Assembly (NCBI RefSeq): GCF_014653695.1
Contig: NZ_BNAR01000001.1
Location: 434,001 to 498,000 of the forward strand
Direction: 5' to 3'
From: Lentzea cavernae
GTDB lineage: Bacteria; Actinomycetota; Actinomycetes; Mycobacteriales; Pseudonocardiaceae
Length of the DNA stretch: 64,000 bases
The notes beneath the pieces are model-generated. The model worked only from the letters and a program-made list of their open reading frames with translations, made no database searches and had not been told where the DNA came from. A program made the translations under genes and the position numbers. This document shows positions 56,163 through 64,000 of the stretch, one piece after another (position 1 is the first letter of the stretch; each line of letters begins with the position of its first letter).

Positions 56163-56974
56163 TGAAACGACCGTCCTTCGCGATCTACGGGATCCTCGGC
56201 GCGTTCGTGCTCGGCTCCGCGTTCCCGTTCTACTGGTCGTTCCTCGTGGCCAGCCGCGACAACTCGGTGCTGACCGGGGACTTCACGCTGATCCCCGGCG
56301 GCAACTTCTGGACGAACTCGCTGCGCGTGTTCGACACGGTCCCGTTCTGGAAGGCCCTGGGCAACAGCTTCCTCGTGTCCGGCACCGTGACGTTCTCGGT
56401 GGTGCTGCTCTCGACGCTGGCCGGGTTCGCCTTCGCCAAGCTGAAGTTCCGCGGCCGCGGGGTGCTCTTCCTGTTCGTCGTGGCGACGTTGGCGGTACCG
56501 ACCCAGCTCGGCATCATCCCGCTGTACATGGCGATGGCCGAGTTCGGCTGGGCCGGTGAACTCGAGGCCGTGATCGTGCCGAACCTCGTCACCGCGTTCG
56601 GCGTGTTCTGGATGCGGCAGTACCTGCTCGACGCCATCCCCGACGAGCTCGTCGAGGCGGCGCGGATGGACGGCTGCAGCCTGTGGCGCGCGTTCTGGCA
56701 CGTGGCCCTGCCCGCCGCCCGGCCGGCCGCCGCGATGCTGGGCGTGTTCACGTTCATGCAGTCCTGGAACGACTTCCTGTGGCCGCTGGTCGTGCTCAAC
56801 GCCGACAACCCGACGCTGCAGGTCGCGCTGGAGAAGCTGCAAAGCGGTTACTACGTCGACTACTCGCTCGTACTCGCCGGGACCACGCTCGCGACGGTTC
56901 CGGTGCTCATCGTTTTCCTCGTGCTCGGGCGGCAGATCGTCGCCGGTGTGATGCAGGGCGCCGTCAAGGGGTGA
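56159..56974 (+). CDS. cebG: Cellobiose ABC transporter permease CebG
   Basis: The 271-residue MalG-like permease has about six helices. Its EAA loop is LVEAARMDGCSLWRAFWHVALP, and SWNDFLWPLVVLNADN is the common MalG motif. ATG 56159 overlaps the cebF stop (ATGA) and has AGGAGG nine bases upstream; ATG 56162 is one codon later. It ends 2 bp before the beta-glucosidase. Confidence 0.93.
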   Translation: MMKRPSFAIYGILGAFVLGSAFPFYWSFLVASRDNSVLTGDFTLIPGGNFWTNSLRVFDTVPFWKALGNSFLVSGTVTFSVVLLSTLAGFAFAKLKFRGRGVLFLFVVATLAVPTQLGIIPLYMAMAEFGWAGELEAVIVPNLVTAFGVFWMRQYLLDAIPDELVEAARMDGCSLWRAFWHVALPAARPAAAMLGVFTFMQSWNDFLWPLVVLNADNPTLQVALEKLQSGYYVDYSLVLAGTTLATVPVLIVFLVLGRQIVAGVMQGAVKG

Positions 56975-56976
56975 AA

Positions 56977-58353
56977 ATGGAGAACATTGTTTTCCCGCAG
57001 GGTTTTCTGTGGGGAGCCGCGACCGCCGCGTTCCAGGTGGAAGGTGCGACCGACGTGGACGGCCGCACCGACTCCATCTGGGACGAGTTCTGCCGGCAGC
57101 CCGGCAAGGTGGTGGGCGGCGACTGCGGAGAACCCGCCGCCGACCACTACCGGCGCTTCGAGCAGGACGTCGCCATGATGGCGGACCTGGGACTGAAGGC
57201 CTACCGGTTCTCGATCGCCTGGCCGCGCGTGCGACCGGACGGCGGGAAGGTCAACGAGGCGGGCCTCGACTTCTACAAGCGCCTGATCGACTCGTTGCTG
57301 GCGCACGACATCGCGCCGTGGCCCACGCTGTACCACTGGGACCTCCCGCAGAAGCTCGAGGAGACCGGCGGCTGGGCGAACCGCGACACCGCGTTCCGGT
57401 TCGCCGACTACGCGGCCGCGACGGTCGAGGCGCTCGGTGACCGGGTCGCCACCTGGACGACGATGAACGAGCCGTGGTGCTCGGCGTTCCTCGGGTACGC
57501 GGGCGGGATCCACGCGCCCGGCCGCACCGAGCCGAAGGCGGCCGTCGCCGCCGTCCACCACCTGCTGCTCGCGCACGGGCTCGCGGCCGACACCATCCGC
57601 GCCGCCCAGCCGGACGCCAAGGTGGGCATCACGCTCAACATGTACCCGATCATCCCCGTCGACCCCGCCAACCCGGCGGACCTCGACGTCGCGCGCAGGC
57701 TCGACGGCCTGCAGCAGCGGATCTTCCTGGACCCGTTGCTGCGCGGCGAGTACCCGGCCGACATCCTCGAGGACCTCGAGCCGTTCGGGTTCAGCGACCA
57801 CGTCCACGACGGCGACCTCGGCGTCATCTCCGGGCCGTTGGACATGCTCGGCGTGAACTACTACACCGAGCACTACGTCAGCTCGACGCCCAACGGGGAG
57901 AGCGGCCCGTCGCCGTGGGTCGGCGTGCAGCACGCCTCGTTCCCGCCCCGCGACGCCCCCATCACGGACATGGGCTGGGAGGTCAGGCCGGACGGGCTCA
58001 CCACCGTGCTGATGCGGGTGCACAACGACTACCCGAAGCTCCCGCTCTACATCACGGAGAACGGCGCCGCGTTCCGCGACGACTTCTCCGGCAACGGTGC
58101 GATCGACGACGTGGACCGCACCGGGTTCATCGCCTCCCACCTGCGCGCCGCACACGCGGCCATCGCGGCGGGCGTCGACCTGCGCGGCTACTTCTGCTGG
58201 TCGCTGCTGGACAACTTCGAGTGGGCCGAGGGGTACGCGAAGCGGTTCGGCATCGTCCACGTCGACTACGACACCCAGATCCGCACGCCGAAGATGAGTG
58301 CGAGGTGGTACAGCAGGGTGGCCCGCGACAACGCGCTGGTCGCCGTCTCATGA
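56977..58353 (+). CDS. bglC: GH1 beta-glucosidase
   Basis: The 458-residue intracellular enzyme hydrolyses cellobiose and short cellodextrins to glucose. GH1 motifs are intact: FLWGAATAAFQVEG, TLYHWDLPQKLEE, TWTTMNEPWCSAFLGY (acid/base Glu), LGVNYYTEHYV, LYITENGAAFRDD (nucleophile Glu) and WSLLDNFEWAEGY. There is no signal peptide, as expected downstream of uptake. It is coupled to cebG by a 2-bp gap and to the second cebR by ATGA. Confidence 0.94.
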   Translation: MENIVFPQGFLWGAATAAFQVEGATDVDGRTDSIWDEFCRQPGKVVGGDCGEPAADHYRRFEQDVAMMADLGLKAYRFSIAWPRVRPDGGKVNEAGLDFYKRLIDSLLAHDIAPWPTLYHWDLPQKLEETGGWANRDTAFRFADYAAATVEALGDRVATWTTMNEPWCSAFLGYAGGIHAPGRTEPKAAVAAVHHLLLAHGLAADTIRAAQPDAKVGITLNMYPIIPVDPANPADLDVARRLDGLQQRIFLDPLLRGEYPADILEDLEPFGFSDHVHDGDLGVISGPLDMLGVNYYTEHYVSSTPNGESGPSPWVGVQHASFPPRDAPITDMGWEVRPDGLTTVLMRVHNDYPKLPLYITENGAAFRDDFSGNGAIDDVDRTGFIASHLRAAHAAIAAGVDLRGYFCWSLLDNFEWAEGYAKRFGIVHVDYDTQIRTPKMSARWYSRVARDNALVAVS

Positions 58354-59372
58354 CGGAAGGCAGGAGTCGCCGCCCCGGCCCGCGCATCGAGGAGGTCGCG
58401 CGCGTGGCCGGGGTGTCGAAGTCCACGGTCTCCAGGGTGATCAACGGCGAGAAGTACGTGAGCGAGCGGTCGCGCCAGGCGGTGCACCGCGCGATCGCGA
58501 TGCTCGGGTACAGCCCGAACCACGCCGCGAGGACCCTGGCGGGCAGCAAGGCGAACGCGATCGCCCTGGTGATCTCCGAGCAGGGCAGCCGGGTGCTCGC
58601 CGACCCGTTCTTCGCCGGCGTGCTGCGCGGGGTGCACGCCGAGCTCGCGGGACGGCACGTGCAGCTCCTGCTGATGATGAACCAACCGCTCGACGGGGAC
58701 GACCAGGTCGCCTACCTCACCGGCGGGCACGTCGACGGGGCGCTCGTCGTGAGCCTGCACGGCGAGGACCCGTTGCCGCGGACGTTGCACGAGACGGGGC
58801 TGCCCATCGTGGTGGGCGGCCGCCCGCTCGCGGGCGGCTCCGTCCCGTTCGTCGACGCGGACAACTTCAACGGCGCTCTGGGCGCCGTCCGCTTCCTCAT
58901 CTCCCTGGGGCGCGAGAAGATCGCCACCATCGCCGGGCCGCACGACATGGCGGTCGGCATGGACCGCCTCAGCGGCTGGCGGTGCGGGCTCGCGGAACAC
59001 GGCATGCCCGTGGAACTGGTGGCGCACAGCAACGAGTTCACACCCGAGAGCGGCGCGCTCGCCATGGAGGAACTGCTGCGCCGCGCACCCGACCTCGACG
59101 CGGTCTTCGTGGCCGCGGACATCATGGCGCTGGGCGCGTTGCGGGTGCTCCAGTCCCGCGGGTACCGGGTCCCGGACGACGTGGCGGTGGTGGGGTTCGA
59201 CGACTCCGTGCTCGCGTCCACGGCGGTACCGCCGCTCACCACCGTGCGGCAGGACGTCGAGGGGTTCGGCCGGACCATGACCTGGCGCCTGCTCGCCGAA
59301 CTGGCCGGCGAGGAGAAGCTGCCGCAGTCCATGCTGCTGCCCACGTCACTCGTGCGCAGGGCCAGCGCCTGA
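58350..59372 (+). CDS. cebR: CebR-type LacI-family repressor (paralogue 2, in operon)
   Basis: The 340-residue protein starts MTEGRSRRPGPRIEEVARVA, then GVSKSTVSRVINGEKYVSER as the HTH, with the same effector domain as the copy at 52478 (SEQGSRVLADPFFAGVLRG, VVGFDDSVLASTAVPPLTTV). Being last in cebEFG-bgl-cebR, it is autoregulated through the operator at 53875. The HTH recognition helix is identical in both paralogues, so they should read the same sites and may mix or compete. Confidence 0.93.
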   Translation: MTEGRSRRPGPRIEEVARVAGVSKSTVSRVINGEKYVSERSRQAVHRAIAMLGYSPNHAARTLAGSKANAIALVISEQGSRVLADPFFAGVLRGVHAELAGRHVQLLLMMNQPLDGDDQVAYLTGGHVDGALVVSLHGEDPLPRTLHETGLPIVVGGRPLAGGSVPFVDADNFNGALGAVRFLISLGREKIATIAGPHDMAVGMDRLSGWRCGLAEHGMPVELVAHSNEFTPESGALAMEELLRRAPDLDAVFVAADIMALGALRVLQSRGYRVPDDVAVVGFDDSVLASTAVPPLTTVRQDVEGFGRTMTWRLLAELAGEEKLPQSMLLPTSLVRRASA

Positions 59373-59473
59373 CCGGCATGCATTCACCCCGGAAGTAATC
59401 TCCCGAAACCCTGAACCACCGCCACTACCAGGCCGTATTACGACGTACGAGCGGTGGAGAGCGGGGGTTGCGG

Positions 59474-59782
59474 ATGCAGGCGGGCCGATTCTTCGACGAG
59501 TCAGCGGACGATCCGGAACCGCCGGAGACAGCGGTGCTGCGCGTGCTGTGGATGACCGCGCAGGGAATGGTGTGGCCGTGGCTGCTGCAGAGCATGTGCC
59601 GCCGCGACGCGATCAAGCGGGCGCTGGAGGCCGAGCTGATCTGGGCGCCCGTCGGCGACCACCTCGGTTACCACATCACCGACGAGGGCCGGCGCCGCAT
59701 CATGGCCTGGTACCAGGACAACCGCCCTGGTACCGGCCTCGACGAGAACGCCAAGCACTGGCGCGCCGTCACCATGCGCTGA
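59474..59782 (+). CDS. Small hypothetical protein
   Basis: The 102-residue protein starts MQAGRFFDESADDPEPPETA, with a tail containing LGYHITDEGRRRIMAWYQDN, which has the look of a winged-helix regulator end. The ATG at 59474 is 7 bp after a GGGGG tract serving as ribosome-binding site. There are no membrane helices. It lies alone between cebR2 and a convergent FMN reductase, and no family is recognised. Confidence 0.6.
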   Translation: MQAGRFFDESADDPEPPETAVLRVLWMTAQGMVWPWLLQSMCRRDAIKRALEAELIWAPVGDHLGYHITDEGRRRIMAWYQDNRPGTGLDENAKHWRAVTMR

Positions 59783-59792
59783 CTTCGCGGAA

Positions 59793-60350
59793 TCAGACGG
59801 TGGCGGTCGCGCGGGCGGCCAGGCCCTCGATCACACCGGTGAGCTTCTCGGTGACCTCGGCGTCGTCCACCGGGTGGAGCTCGGCGAAGCGGACCACCGA
59901 CTCGGGGATCGACAGCGTCAGGTCCTCGGCGGGCACGCCACCGGCGATCCGGACGGCCTTGCGGGCCTCGTCCTGCGCCCACACGCCGCCGTACTGGCCG
60001 AACGCGGTGCCGACGACGGCGACCGGCTTGCCCGACAGGGCGCCCGCGCCGTAGGGGCGCGACAGCCAGTCGATGGCGTTCTTCAGCACGGCCGGGATGG
60101 TGCCGTTGTACTCGGGCGAGACGAGCAGCAGCGCGTCGGCCTCGGCGGCCGCCTCGCGCAGCTTCACCGCGGCTTCGGGGACGGTGCCCTCGTTGTCGAT
60201 GTCCTCGTTGTAGAACGGGACGGTGCCCAGGCCGTCGAACACGCCGAGCTCGACGTGCTCCGGCGCGATCTGGACCGCGGCCTCCGCGAGCCTGCGGTTG
60301 TGCGAACCGGACCGGAGGCTTCCGACGAGCGTGAGGATGCGGACGGCCAT
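59793..60350 (-). CDS. NADPH-dependent FMN reductase (ArsH/chromate reductase-like)
   Basis: The 185-residue flavodoxin-like protein has LVGSLRSGSHNRRLA (FMN phosphate loop) and LLVSPEYNGTIPAVLKNAIDWLSRP, the family signature. Members reduce quinones, chromate or azo dyes with NADPH. It is divergent from a TetR gene, with paired 13-bp arms in the gap, so oxidant- or quinone-type inducers may control it. Confidence 0.9.
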   Translation of the reverse strand: MAVRILTLVGSLRSGSHNRRLAEAAVQIAPEHVELGVFDGLGTVPFYNEDIDNEGTVPEAAVKLREAAAEADALLLVSPEYNGTIPAVLKNAIDWLSRPYGAGALSGKPVAVVGTAFGQYGGVWAQDEARKAVRIAGGVPAEDLTLSIPESVVRFAELHPVDDAEVTEKLTGVIEGLAARATATV

Positions 60351-60387
60351 GACGTGACTCCCAGGTGCAGGCTGTGGTTGAACGACT

Positions 60388-60432
60388 ACAGCTTAAACGG
60401 GACGCGGCCCGGTTATCTTCCGTCTAAGCTGT
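60388..60432. promoter_or_regulatory. TetR-type operator pair between FMN reductase and TetR genes
   Basis: ACAGCTTAAACGG (60388-60400) and CCGTCTAAGCTGT (60420-60432) are inverted 13-bp arms with one mismatch and a 19-bp gap. The right arm overlaps the TetR start codon. Confidence 0.65.
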
Positions 60433-61033
60433 GGACGTGATCGACGGCACATCCCTGCCCCTCGCCGGCCCTCAGGCGCACCTGCGCGCGGACGCCGTGC
60501 GCAACCGGGCCCTGCTGCTGGAGGCGGCGGCCCGGCTGGCGGCCGAACGAGGTGCCGCGGCGATCACGATGGAGACCGTGGCGGCGGAGGCGGGCGTCGG
60601 CAAGGGCACGGTGTCGCGGCGCTTCGGCGACCGCAACGGACTGCTGCAGGCGCTGCTCGACCGGTCGGAGGTCCTGTTCCAGGAGGCGTTCCTGTCCGGA
60701 CCACCGCCGCTGGGACCGGGCGCGGACGCGGCGGCGCGACTCAGGGCGTTCGGCCCGGCACTGCTGCGCCACGAGCACGCCCACCGCGACCTCTACCTGG
60801 CCGCCGAGCCGTCGCCCGAGCGCCGCTTCTCCGTGCCGGCCAGGCGGTTGCGCCACCGGCACGTCGCCGTGCTCGTGCGCGCCGCGCTGCCCGGCGCCGA
60901 CGCGGAACTGCTCGCCCACACCCTGCTGGCGTCGGTGGACGTCGTGCTGGTCGACCACTTCCTCCCGCCGGGCGCGTCGCCGCAGCGACTGGAAGCCGGG
61001 TGGCACGACCTGGTCGACCGCCTGCTGCGCTGA
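60431..61033 (+). CDS. TetR-family regulator
   Basis: The 200-residue protein has an HTH after a short N-terminal tail (RNRALLLEAAARLAAERGAAAITMETVAAEAGVGKGTVSRRFGDRNGLLQALL) and a helical ligand domain. It is divergent from the FMN reductase gene and probably controls it through the 60388-60432 dyad. GTG 60431 is used; GTG 60437 is two codons on. The operator covering the start suggests autoregulation. Confidence 0.9.
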   Translation: MDVIDGTSLPLAGPQAHLRADAVRNRALLLEAAARLAAERGAAAITMETVAAEAGVGKGTVSRRFGDRNGLLQALLDRSEVLFQEAFLSGPPPLGPGADAAARLRAFGPALLRHEHAHRDLYLAAEPSPERRFSVPARRLRHRHVAVLVRAALPGADAELLAHTLLASVDVVLVDHFLPPGASPQRLEAGWHDLVDRLLR

Positions 61034-61081
61034 CGATCGAGTCGAAATCGACCGTCGAACGAAGCCGGTCGCCTCCAAGGG

Positions 61082-61111
61082 TTGTAGCCGCTGCCGAACT
61101 CGTCCTACGGT
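61082..61111 (+). promoter_or_regulatory. Predicted promoter of the second GH9 gene
   Basis: -35 TTGTAG (61082-61087), 18 bp, -10 TACGGT (61106-61111), with a CebR palindrome 2 bp downstream. Confidence 0.5.
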
Positions 61112-61113
61112 CC

Positions 61114-61133
61114 CTCTGGGAGCGCTCCCAGAG
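61114..61133. promoter_or_regulatory. CebR operator of the second GH9 gene
   Basis: CTCTGGGAGCGCTCCCAGAG is a perfect 20-bp palindrome with the consensus core, 35 bp upstream of the start codon. Confidence 0.92.
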
Positions 61134-61168
61134 CGCACACCGTCGACGAGGACGGAGAACCTCACAGC

Positions 61169-63739
61169 ATGAGATCGCAACCCCCACGTCTCCTCACCGC
61201 GACCCTGCTCGCGGCGCTGACGGCGGCCTCGCTGCACGCCTCGGCCGCGGCGGCGGACTACGAGCGAGTGCTCAACGGAACGTTCGAGAGCGGTTCGGCC
61301 GATCCCTGGTGGAGCAGCGCCGGCGTCACGAACCGGGTCACCGGCGGCGAACTGTGCGCGGCGGTCACCGGCGGCACGACGAACCCCTGGGACGCGCTGA
61401 TCGGCCAGAACGGAGTGCCGTTCGAGACCGGCCAGTCCTACACGTTCTCGTTCGACGCCCGCGCCACGGCGGCGCAGCCCGTCACGGCGGCCGCGGGCGA
61501 GAGCGTCAGCCCGTACCGCGGCATCGCGAGCCAGCAGTTCACGCTCTCCCCGGAGAAGCAGCGGTTCTCGTTCACCTTCACGTCCACGTTGGACTTCCCG
61601 GACGCGGGCAACGGCCAGGTCGCGTTCCAGCTGGGCGGCCAGCCGTCCGACAACACGATCTGCGTCGACAACGTGTCGGTCGTCGGCGGCGTGAAGCCTC
61701 CGGGCGGCGTGAACCCCAACCCCGCCAAGAAGGTCCAGGTGGACCTGGTGGCGTACGTGCCGGGGCTGCCCAAGCGCGCGACCCTCGTCTCCACCGCCAC
61801 GACGGCGCAGACGTGGACCCTGAAGAACTCCGCGGGTGTCGCGGTCGCGTCCGGGCAGAGCACGCCGAAGGGCGCGGACGCGACGTCCGGCGACTCGGTG
61901 CACGTGATCGACTTCTCGTCGTTCGACACGGCCGGCACCGGCTACACGCTGTCCGTCGGCGAGGACAGCAGCTTCCCGTTCGACATCTCCGCGGACCCGG
62001 TGAAGCGGCTGCGCTACGACTCGCTCGCGTTCTTCTACCACCAGCGCAGCGGCACGCCGATCGAGGCGCAGTACGTCGGTGACGAGTACGCGCGCCCGGC
62101 GGGTCACGTCAACGTCGCTCCCAACCAGGGCGACAACAACGTGCCGTGCCGCGCCGATCTCGCCTGCGGCTACACGCTCGACGTGCGCGGCGGCTGGTAC
62201 GACGCGGGCGATCACGGCAAGTACGTGGTCAACGGCGGCATCGCGACCTGGCAGCTCCTGAACGCCTACGAGCGGGCGACCCGCGTCGGTGACGCGACCG
62301 CGTACCGCGACGGTTCGCTGAACATCCCGGAGAAGGCCAACGGGGTGCCGGACCTGCTCGACGAGGCGCGCTGGGAGGTCGACTTCCTGCTCAAGATGCA
62401 GGCGCCCGACGGCATGGCGCACCACAAGATCCACGACGCGAACTGGACGGCCCTGCCCACCCGTCCCGAACTGGACGACCAGCCGCGCCGGCTGTCCGCG
62501 ACCAGCACGGCCGCCACGCTGAACCTGGCCGCGGTCGCCGCGCAGGCGTCCCGGCTCTGGAAGGGCGTCGACGCGGCGTACTCGGCCACCCTGCTCGCGG
62601 CGGCCCGCAAGGCGTACACGGCGGCCAAGGCGAACCCGGCCAAGCTCGCCGACCCGAACGACGGCACCGGCGGTGGCGCCTACAGCGACGACACCGTGAC
62701 CGACGAGTTCTACTGGGCCGCCTCGGAGCTGTACGCGACCACGGGTGACAACGCCTACCGCACCGACGTGACGGCCTCGTCGCACTACAAGGCGGCGAGC
62801 CTGAACCGCGGTGGCTTCCACTGGGGTGGAACGGCTCCGCTGGGCGACATCACGCTCGCCCTGGCGCCGAACGGCCTTCCCGCGGCGGACGTCTCGGCCA
62901 TCAAGACCGCGTTCGCCTCGGTCGCGGACCAGCACCTGACGGCCATGGCCGGCATGGGCTACGCCGCGCCGTACGACAACAGCACCGCCGGGTACGTCTG
63001 GGGCTCGAACTCCACCGTCCTGAACAACGCCCAGGTGCTGGCCCTCGCGCACGACTTCACCGGTGCCGCGAAGTACCGCGACGGCGTGTTCGAGGCCCTG
63101 CACTACGTCCTCGGCCGCAACCCGCTGAGCACCTCGTACGTGGCGGGCTACGGCGACCAGGCGATGGTCAACGCCCACCACCGGTTCTGGGCGCACCAGA
63201 ACGACCCGACGCTGCCGATCGCGCCGCCCGGTTCGCTCTCCGGCGGCCCGAACAGCGCCTTGCAGGACCCGGTGGCGCAGCGGCTGCTCGCCGGGTGCCC
63301 GCAGCAGAAGTGCTGGGTGGACGACATCGGCGCCTACTCGGTGAACGAGGTGGCGGTCAACTGGAACTCCGCCCTCGCCTGGGTGTCGGGCTGGGCGGCG
63401 GAGAAGGCCGGCACGCCCACGCCTTCCTCGGACTGCGACGTCAGCTTCAGCGCGGGCCGGTGGAACGACGGGCTGTCGGCGCAGGTGAAGATCACCAACA
63501 CCGGCACGGCCGCGTGGACCTCGTGGAAGCTCGGGTTCGCGTTCCCCGGCACGCAGCGGGTCACCTCCGGGTGGTCGGCGACCTGGAGCCAGACCGGGCG
63601 CGACGTGACGGCGACCAGCATGTCGTGGAACGGGGCGGTCAAGCCCGGGCAGACCGTCCACATCGGATTCAACGGGGCCGGCTCCGGGGCCGATCCCAGC
63701 ACCTTCACCATCAACGGGAAGACCTGCAGGACCGCCTGA
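61169..63739 (+). CDS. Secreted GH9 cellulase with N-terminal CBM4/Ig and C-terminal CBM2
   Basis: The 856-residue enzyme has a signal peptide (LLTATLLAALTAASLHASAAA), a CBM4_9-type module (VLNGTFESGSADPWWSS), a CelD-N Ig-like domain (VDLVAYVPGLPKRATLVST), a GH9 domain (GGWYDAGDHGKYVVNGG catalytic Asp pair, VNAHHRFWAHQND and DIGAYSVNEVAVNWNSAL with the acid Glu) and a C-terminal CBM2 (CDVSFSAGRWNDGLSAQV). The layout is close to theme-D GH9 enzymes such as Cel9B and CbhA. The ATG follows GGAGAA. It complements the CBM3c-type GH9 at 49666. Confidence 0.94.
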   Translation: MRSQPPRLLTATLLAALTAASLHASAAAADYERVLNGTFESGSADPWWSSAGVTNRVTGGELCAAVTGGTTNPWDALIGQNGVPFETGQSYTFSFDARATAAQPVTAAAGESVSPYRGIASQQFTLSPEKQRFSFTFTSTLDFPDAGNGQVAFQLGGQPSDNTICVDNVSVVGGVKPPGGVNPNPAKKVQVDLVAYVPGLPKRATLVSTATTAQTWTLKNSAGVAVASGQSTPKGADATSGDSVHVIDFSSFDTAGTGYTLSVGEDSSFPFDISADPVKRLRYDSLAFFYHQRSGTPIEAQYVGDEYARPAGHVNVAPNQGDNNVPCRADLACGYTLDVRGGWYDAGDHGKYVVNGGIATWQLLNAYERATRVGDATAYRDGSLNIPEKANGVPDLLDEARWEVDFLLKMQAPDGMAHHKIHDANWTALPTRPELDDQPRRLSATSTAATLNLAAVAAQASRLWKGVDAAYSATLLAAARKAYTAAKANPAKLADPNDGTGGGAYSDDTVTDEFYWAASELYATTGDNAYRTDVTASSHYKAASLNRGGFHWGGTAPLGDITLALAPNGLPAADVSAIKTAFASVADQHLTAMAGMGYAAPYDNSTAGYVWGSNSTVLNNAQVLALAHDFTGAAKYRDGVFEALHYVLGRNPLSTSYVAGYGDQAMVNAHHRFWAHQNDPTLPIAPPGSLSGGPNSALQDPVAQRLLAGCPQQKCWVDDIGAYSVNEVAVNWNSALAWVSGWAAEKAGTPTPSSDCDVSFSAGRWNDGLSAQVKITNTGTAAWTSWKLGFAFPGTQRVTSGWSATWSQTGRDVTATSMSWNGAVKPGQTVHIGFNGAGSGADPSTFTINGKTCRTA

Positions 63740-63753
63740 CCCCCGGCAGGGAC

Positions 63754-63785
63754 GCGCCCGCTGTCACTTCGGTGGCGGCGGGCGT
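63754..63785 (+). terminator. Terminator after the second GH9 gene
   Basis: A 14-bp stem (GCGCCCGCTGTCAC with GTGGCGGCGGGCGT, three G-T pairs) is closed by a TTCG tetraloop, 15 bp past the stop. Confidence 0.8.
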
Positions 63786-63846
63786 TCGGCGTTTCGGGGC
63801 AACGCGTGCCCGCGAACAGCTCACCGACGGTCCCGCCATCGCTGCC

Positions 63847-63860
63847 TGTGAGCGCTAACA
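63847..63860. promoter_or_regulatory. LacI-type operator 1 at right edge
   Basis: TGTGAGCGCTAACA has one mismatch in its dyad and resembles the TGTTAGCGCTAACA motif of pentose or xylan LacI regulators in actinomycetes. It differs from CebR sites. Confidence 0.55.
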
Positions 63861-63889
63861 GGCATAACCTGGCGTTATCCAGATGGAAC

Positions 63890-63917
63890 TTGACGGACAT
63901 GTTGTTAGCGATAACAC
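63890..63917 (+). promoter_or_regulatory. Predicted promoter of the right-edge gene
   Basis: -35 TTGACG (63890-63895), 16-bp spacer, -10 TAACAC (63912-63917). Operator 2 overlaps the -10 box. Confidence 0.5.
63903..63916. promoter_or_regulatory. LacI-type operator 2 at right edge
   Basis: TGTTAGCGATAACA is one base from the symmetric TGTTAGCGCTAACA and overlaps the -10 region, a typical repressor position. Confidence 0.65.
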
Positions 63918-63964
63918 TCGCCGCCTACAGCACTGTTGCCTGTCGGTGCCATCGAGGAGAAGCA

Positions 63965-64000
63965 ATGAGGCTTGCCCGGATCGCGGCCACCACCGCACTC
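63965..64000 (+). CDS. Start of a probable secreted protein (cut by window edge)
   Basis: The ATG follows GAGGAGAAG. The visible residues MRLARIAATTAL look like a signal peptide start (basic, then hydrophobic). Given the two LacI-type operators upstream, a secreted polysaccharide-degrading enzyme is likely, but the body is outside the window. Confidence 0.6.
   Translation, partial: MRLARIAATTAL

Overview
This window is high-GC DNA with dense, often overlapping genes, GTG starts, ROK, LacI, TetR and BTAD-WD40 regulators, and CebR-type palindromes (TGGGAGCGCTCCCA). It looks like the chromosome of a filamentous actinomycete. The mix of genes would suit the Pseudonocardiaceae (Lentzea/Saccharothrix/Actinosynnema-like), but that placement is inferred from gene style, not from a marker gene. 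No rRNA, tRNA, CRISPR array or prophage was seen.

Layout. (1) 1-6265, minus strand: a sugar-nucleotide and surface-glycan operon with a zinc alcohol dehydrogenase, UDP-glucuronate decarboxylase-like epimerase, carbamoyltransferase, GT2, GT9 and the start of a UDP-glucose dehydrogenase. The GT9 gene carries an in-frame 18-bp minisatellite. (2) 6520-16745: an MFS transporter, a secreted GH92 alpha-mannosidase, secreted proteins, an endonuclease/phosphatase-fold enzyme, an EF-G paralogue behind a 31-codon leader ORF, and an SGNH hydrolase. (3) 16788-20485: the xylose operon xylA-xylB-ROK repressor with its promoter and operator. (4) 20442-27323: a two-component system with a palindromic site, a 1371-residue BTAD/STAND/WD40 regulator and a small LuxR protein. 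(5) 27334-31737: a secreted M23-type cell-wall peptidase, then about 1.5 kb with no credible gene but three copies of a roughly 107-bp structured repeat, each followed 9-10 nt later by a strong stem-loop, then ligA. (6) 31795-36773: hydrolase, luciferase-like oxidoreductase, LysR, diaminopropionate ammonia-lyase-like enzyme and M20 peptidase. (7) 36730-40368, minus: vanX-alr-ddl-acyltransferase operon. (8) 40535-47453: NAD kinase, hydrolases, an MFS efflux pump with divergent TetR and a clear operator, GNAT, PucR-type regulator. (9) 47437-63739: a cellulose-utilisation island with GH5, two GH9 cellulases, the cebEFG transporter, a GH1 beta-glucosidase and two CebR paralogues. Five CebR-type palindromes sit at its promoters. 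(10) The right edge starts another secreted protein behind two different LacI-type operators.

How it works together. Secreted GH5 and GH9 enzymes cut cellulose. CebE binds the oligosaccharides and CebFG import them, with the ATPase (MsiK in relatives) presumably encoded elsewhere. The GH1 enzyme makes glucose. CebR holds the promoters shut until cellobiose arrives. xylAB with its ROK repressor handles xylose, and GH92 could trim mannosyl glycans, so the window reads largely as plant and fungal polysaccharide degradation joined to housekeeping and cell-wall genes.

The most unusual feature is the repeat cluster at 28439-29757. The three copies keep a 10-12 bp outer stem with an A-T to G-C compensatory change, two internal helices, and a constant distance to a following stem-loop. 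It looks more like a structured RNA family or an RNA-coding mobile repeat than coding sequence.
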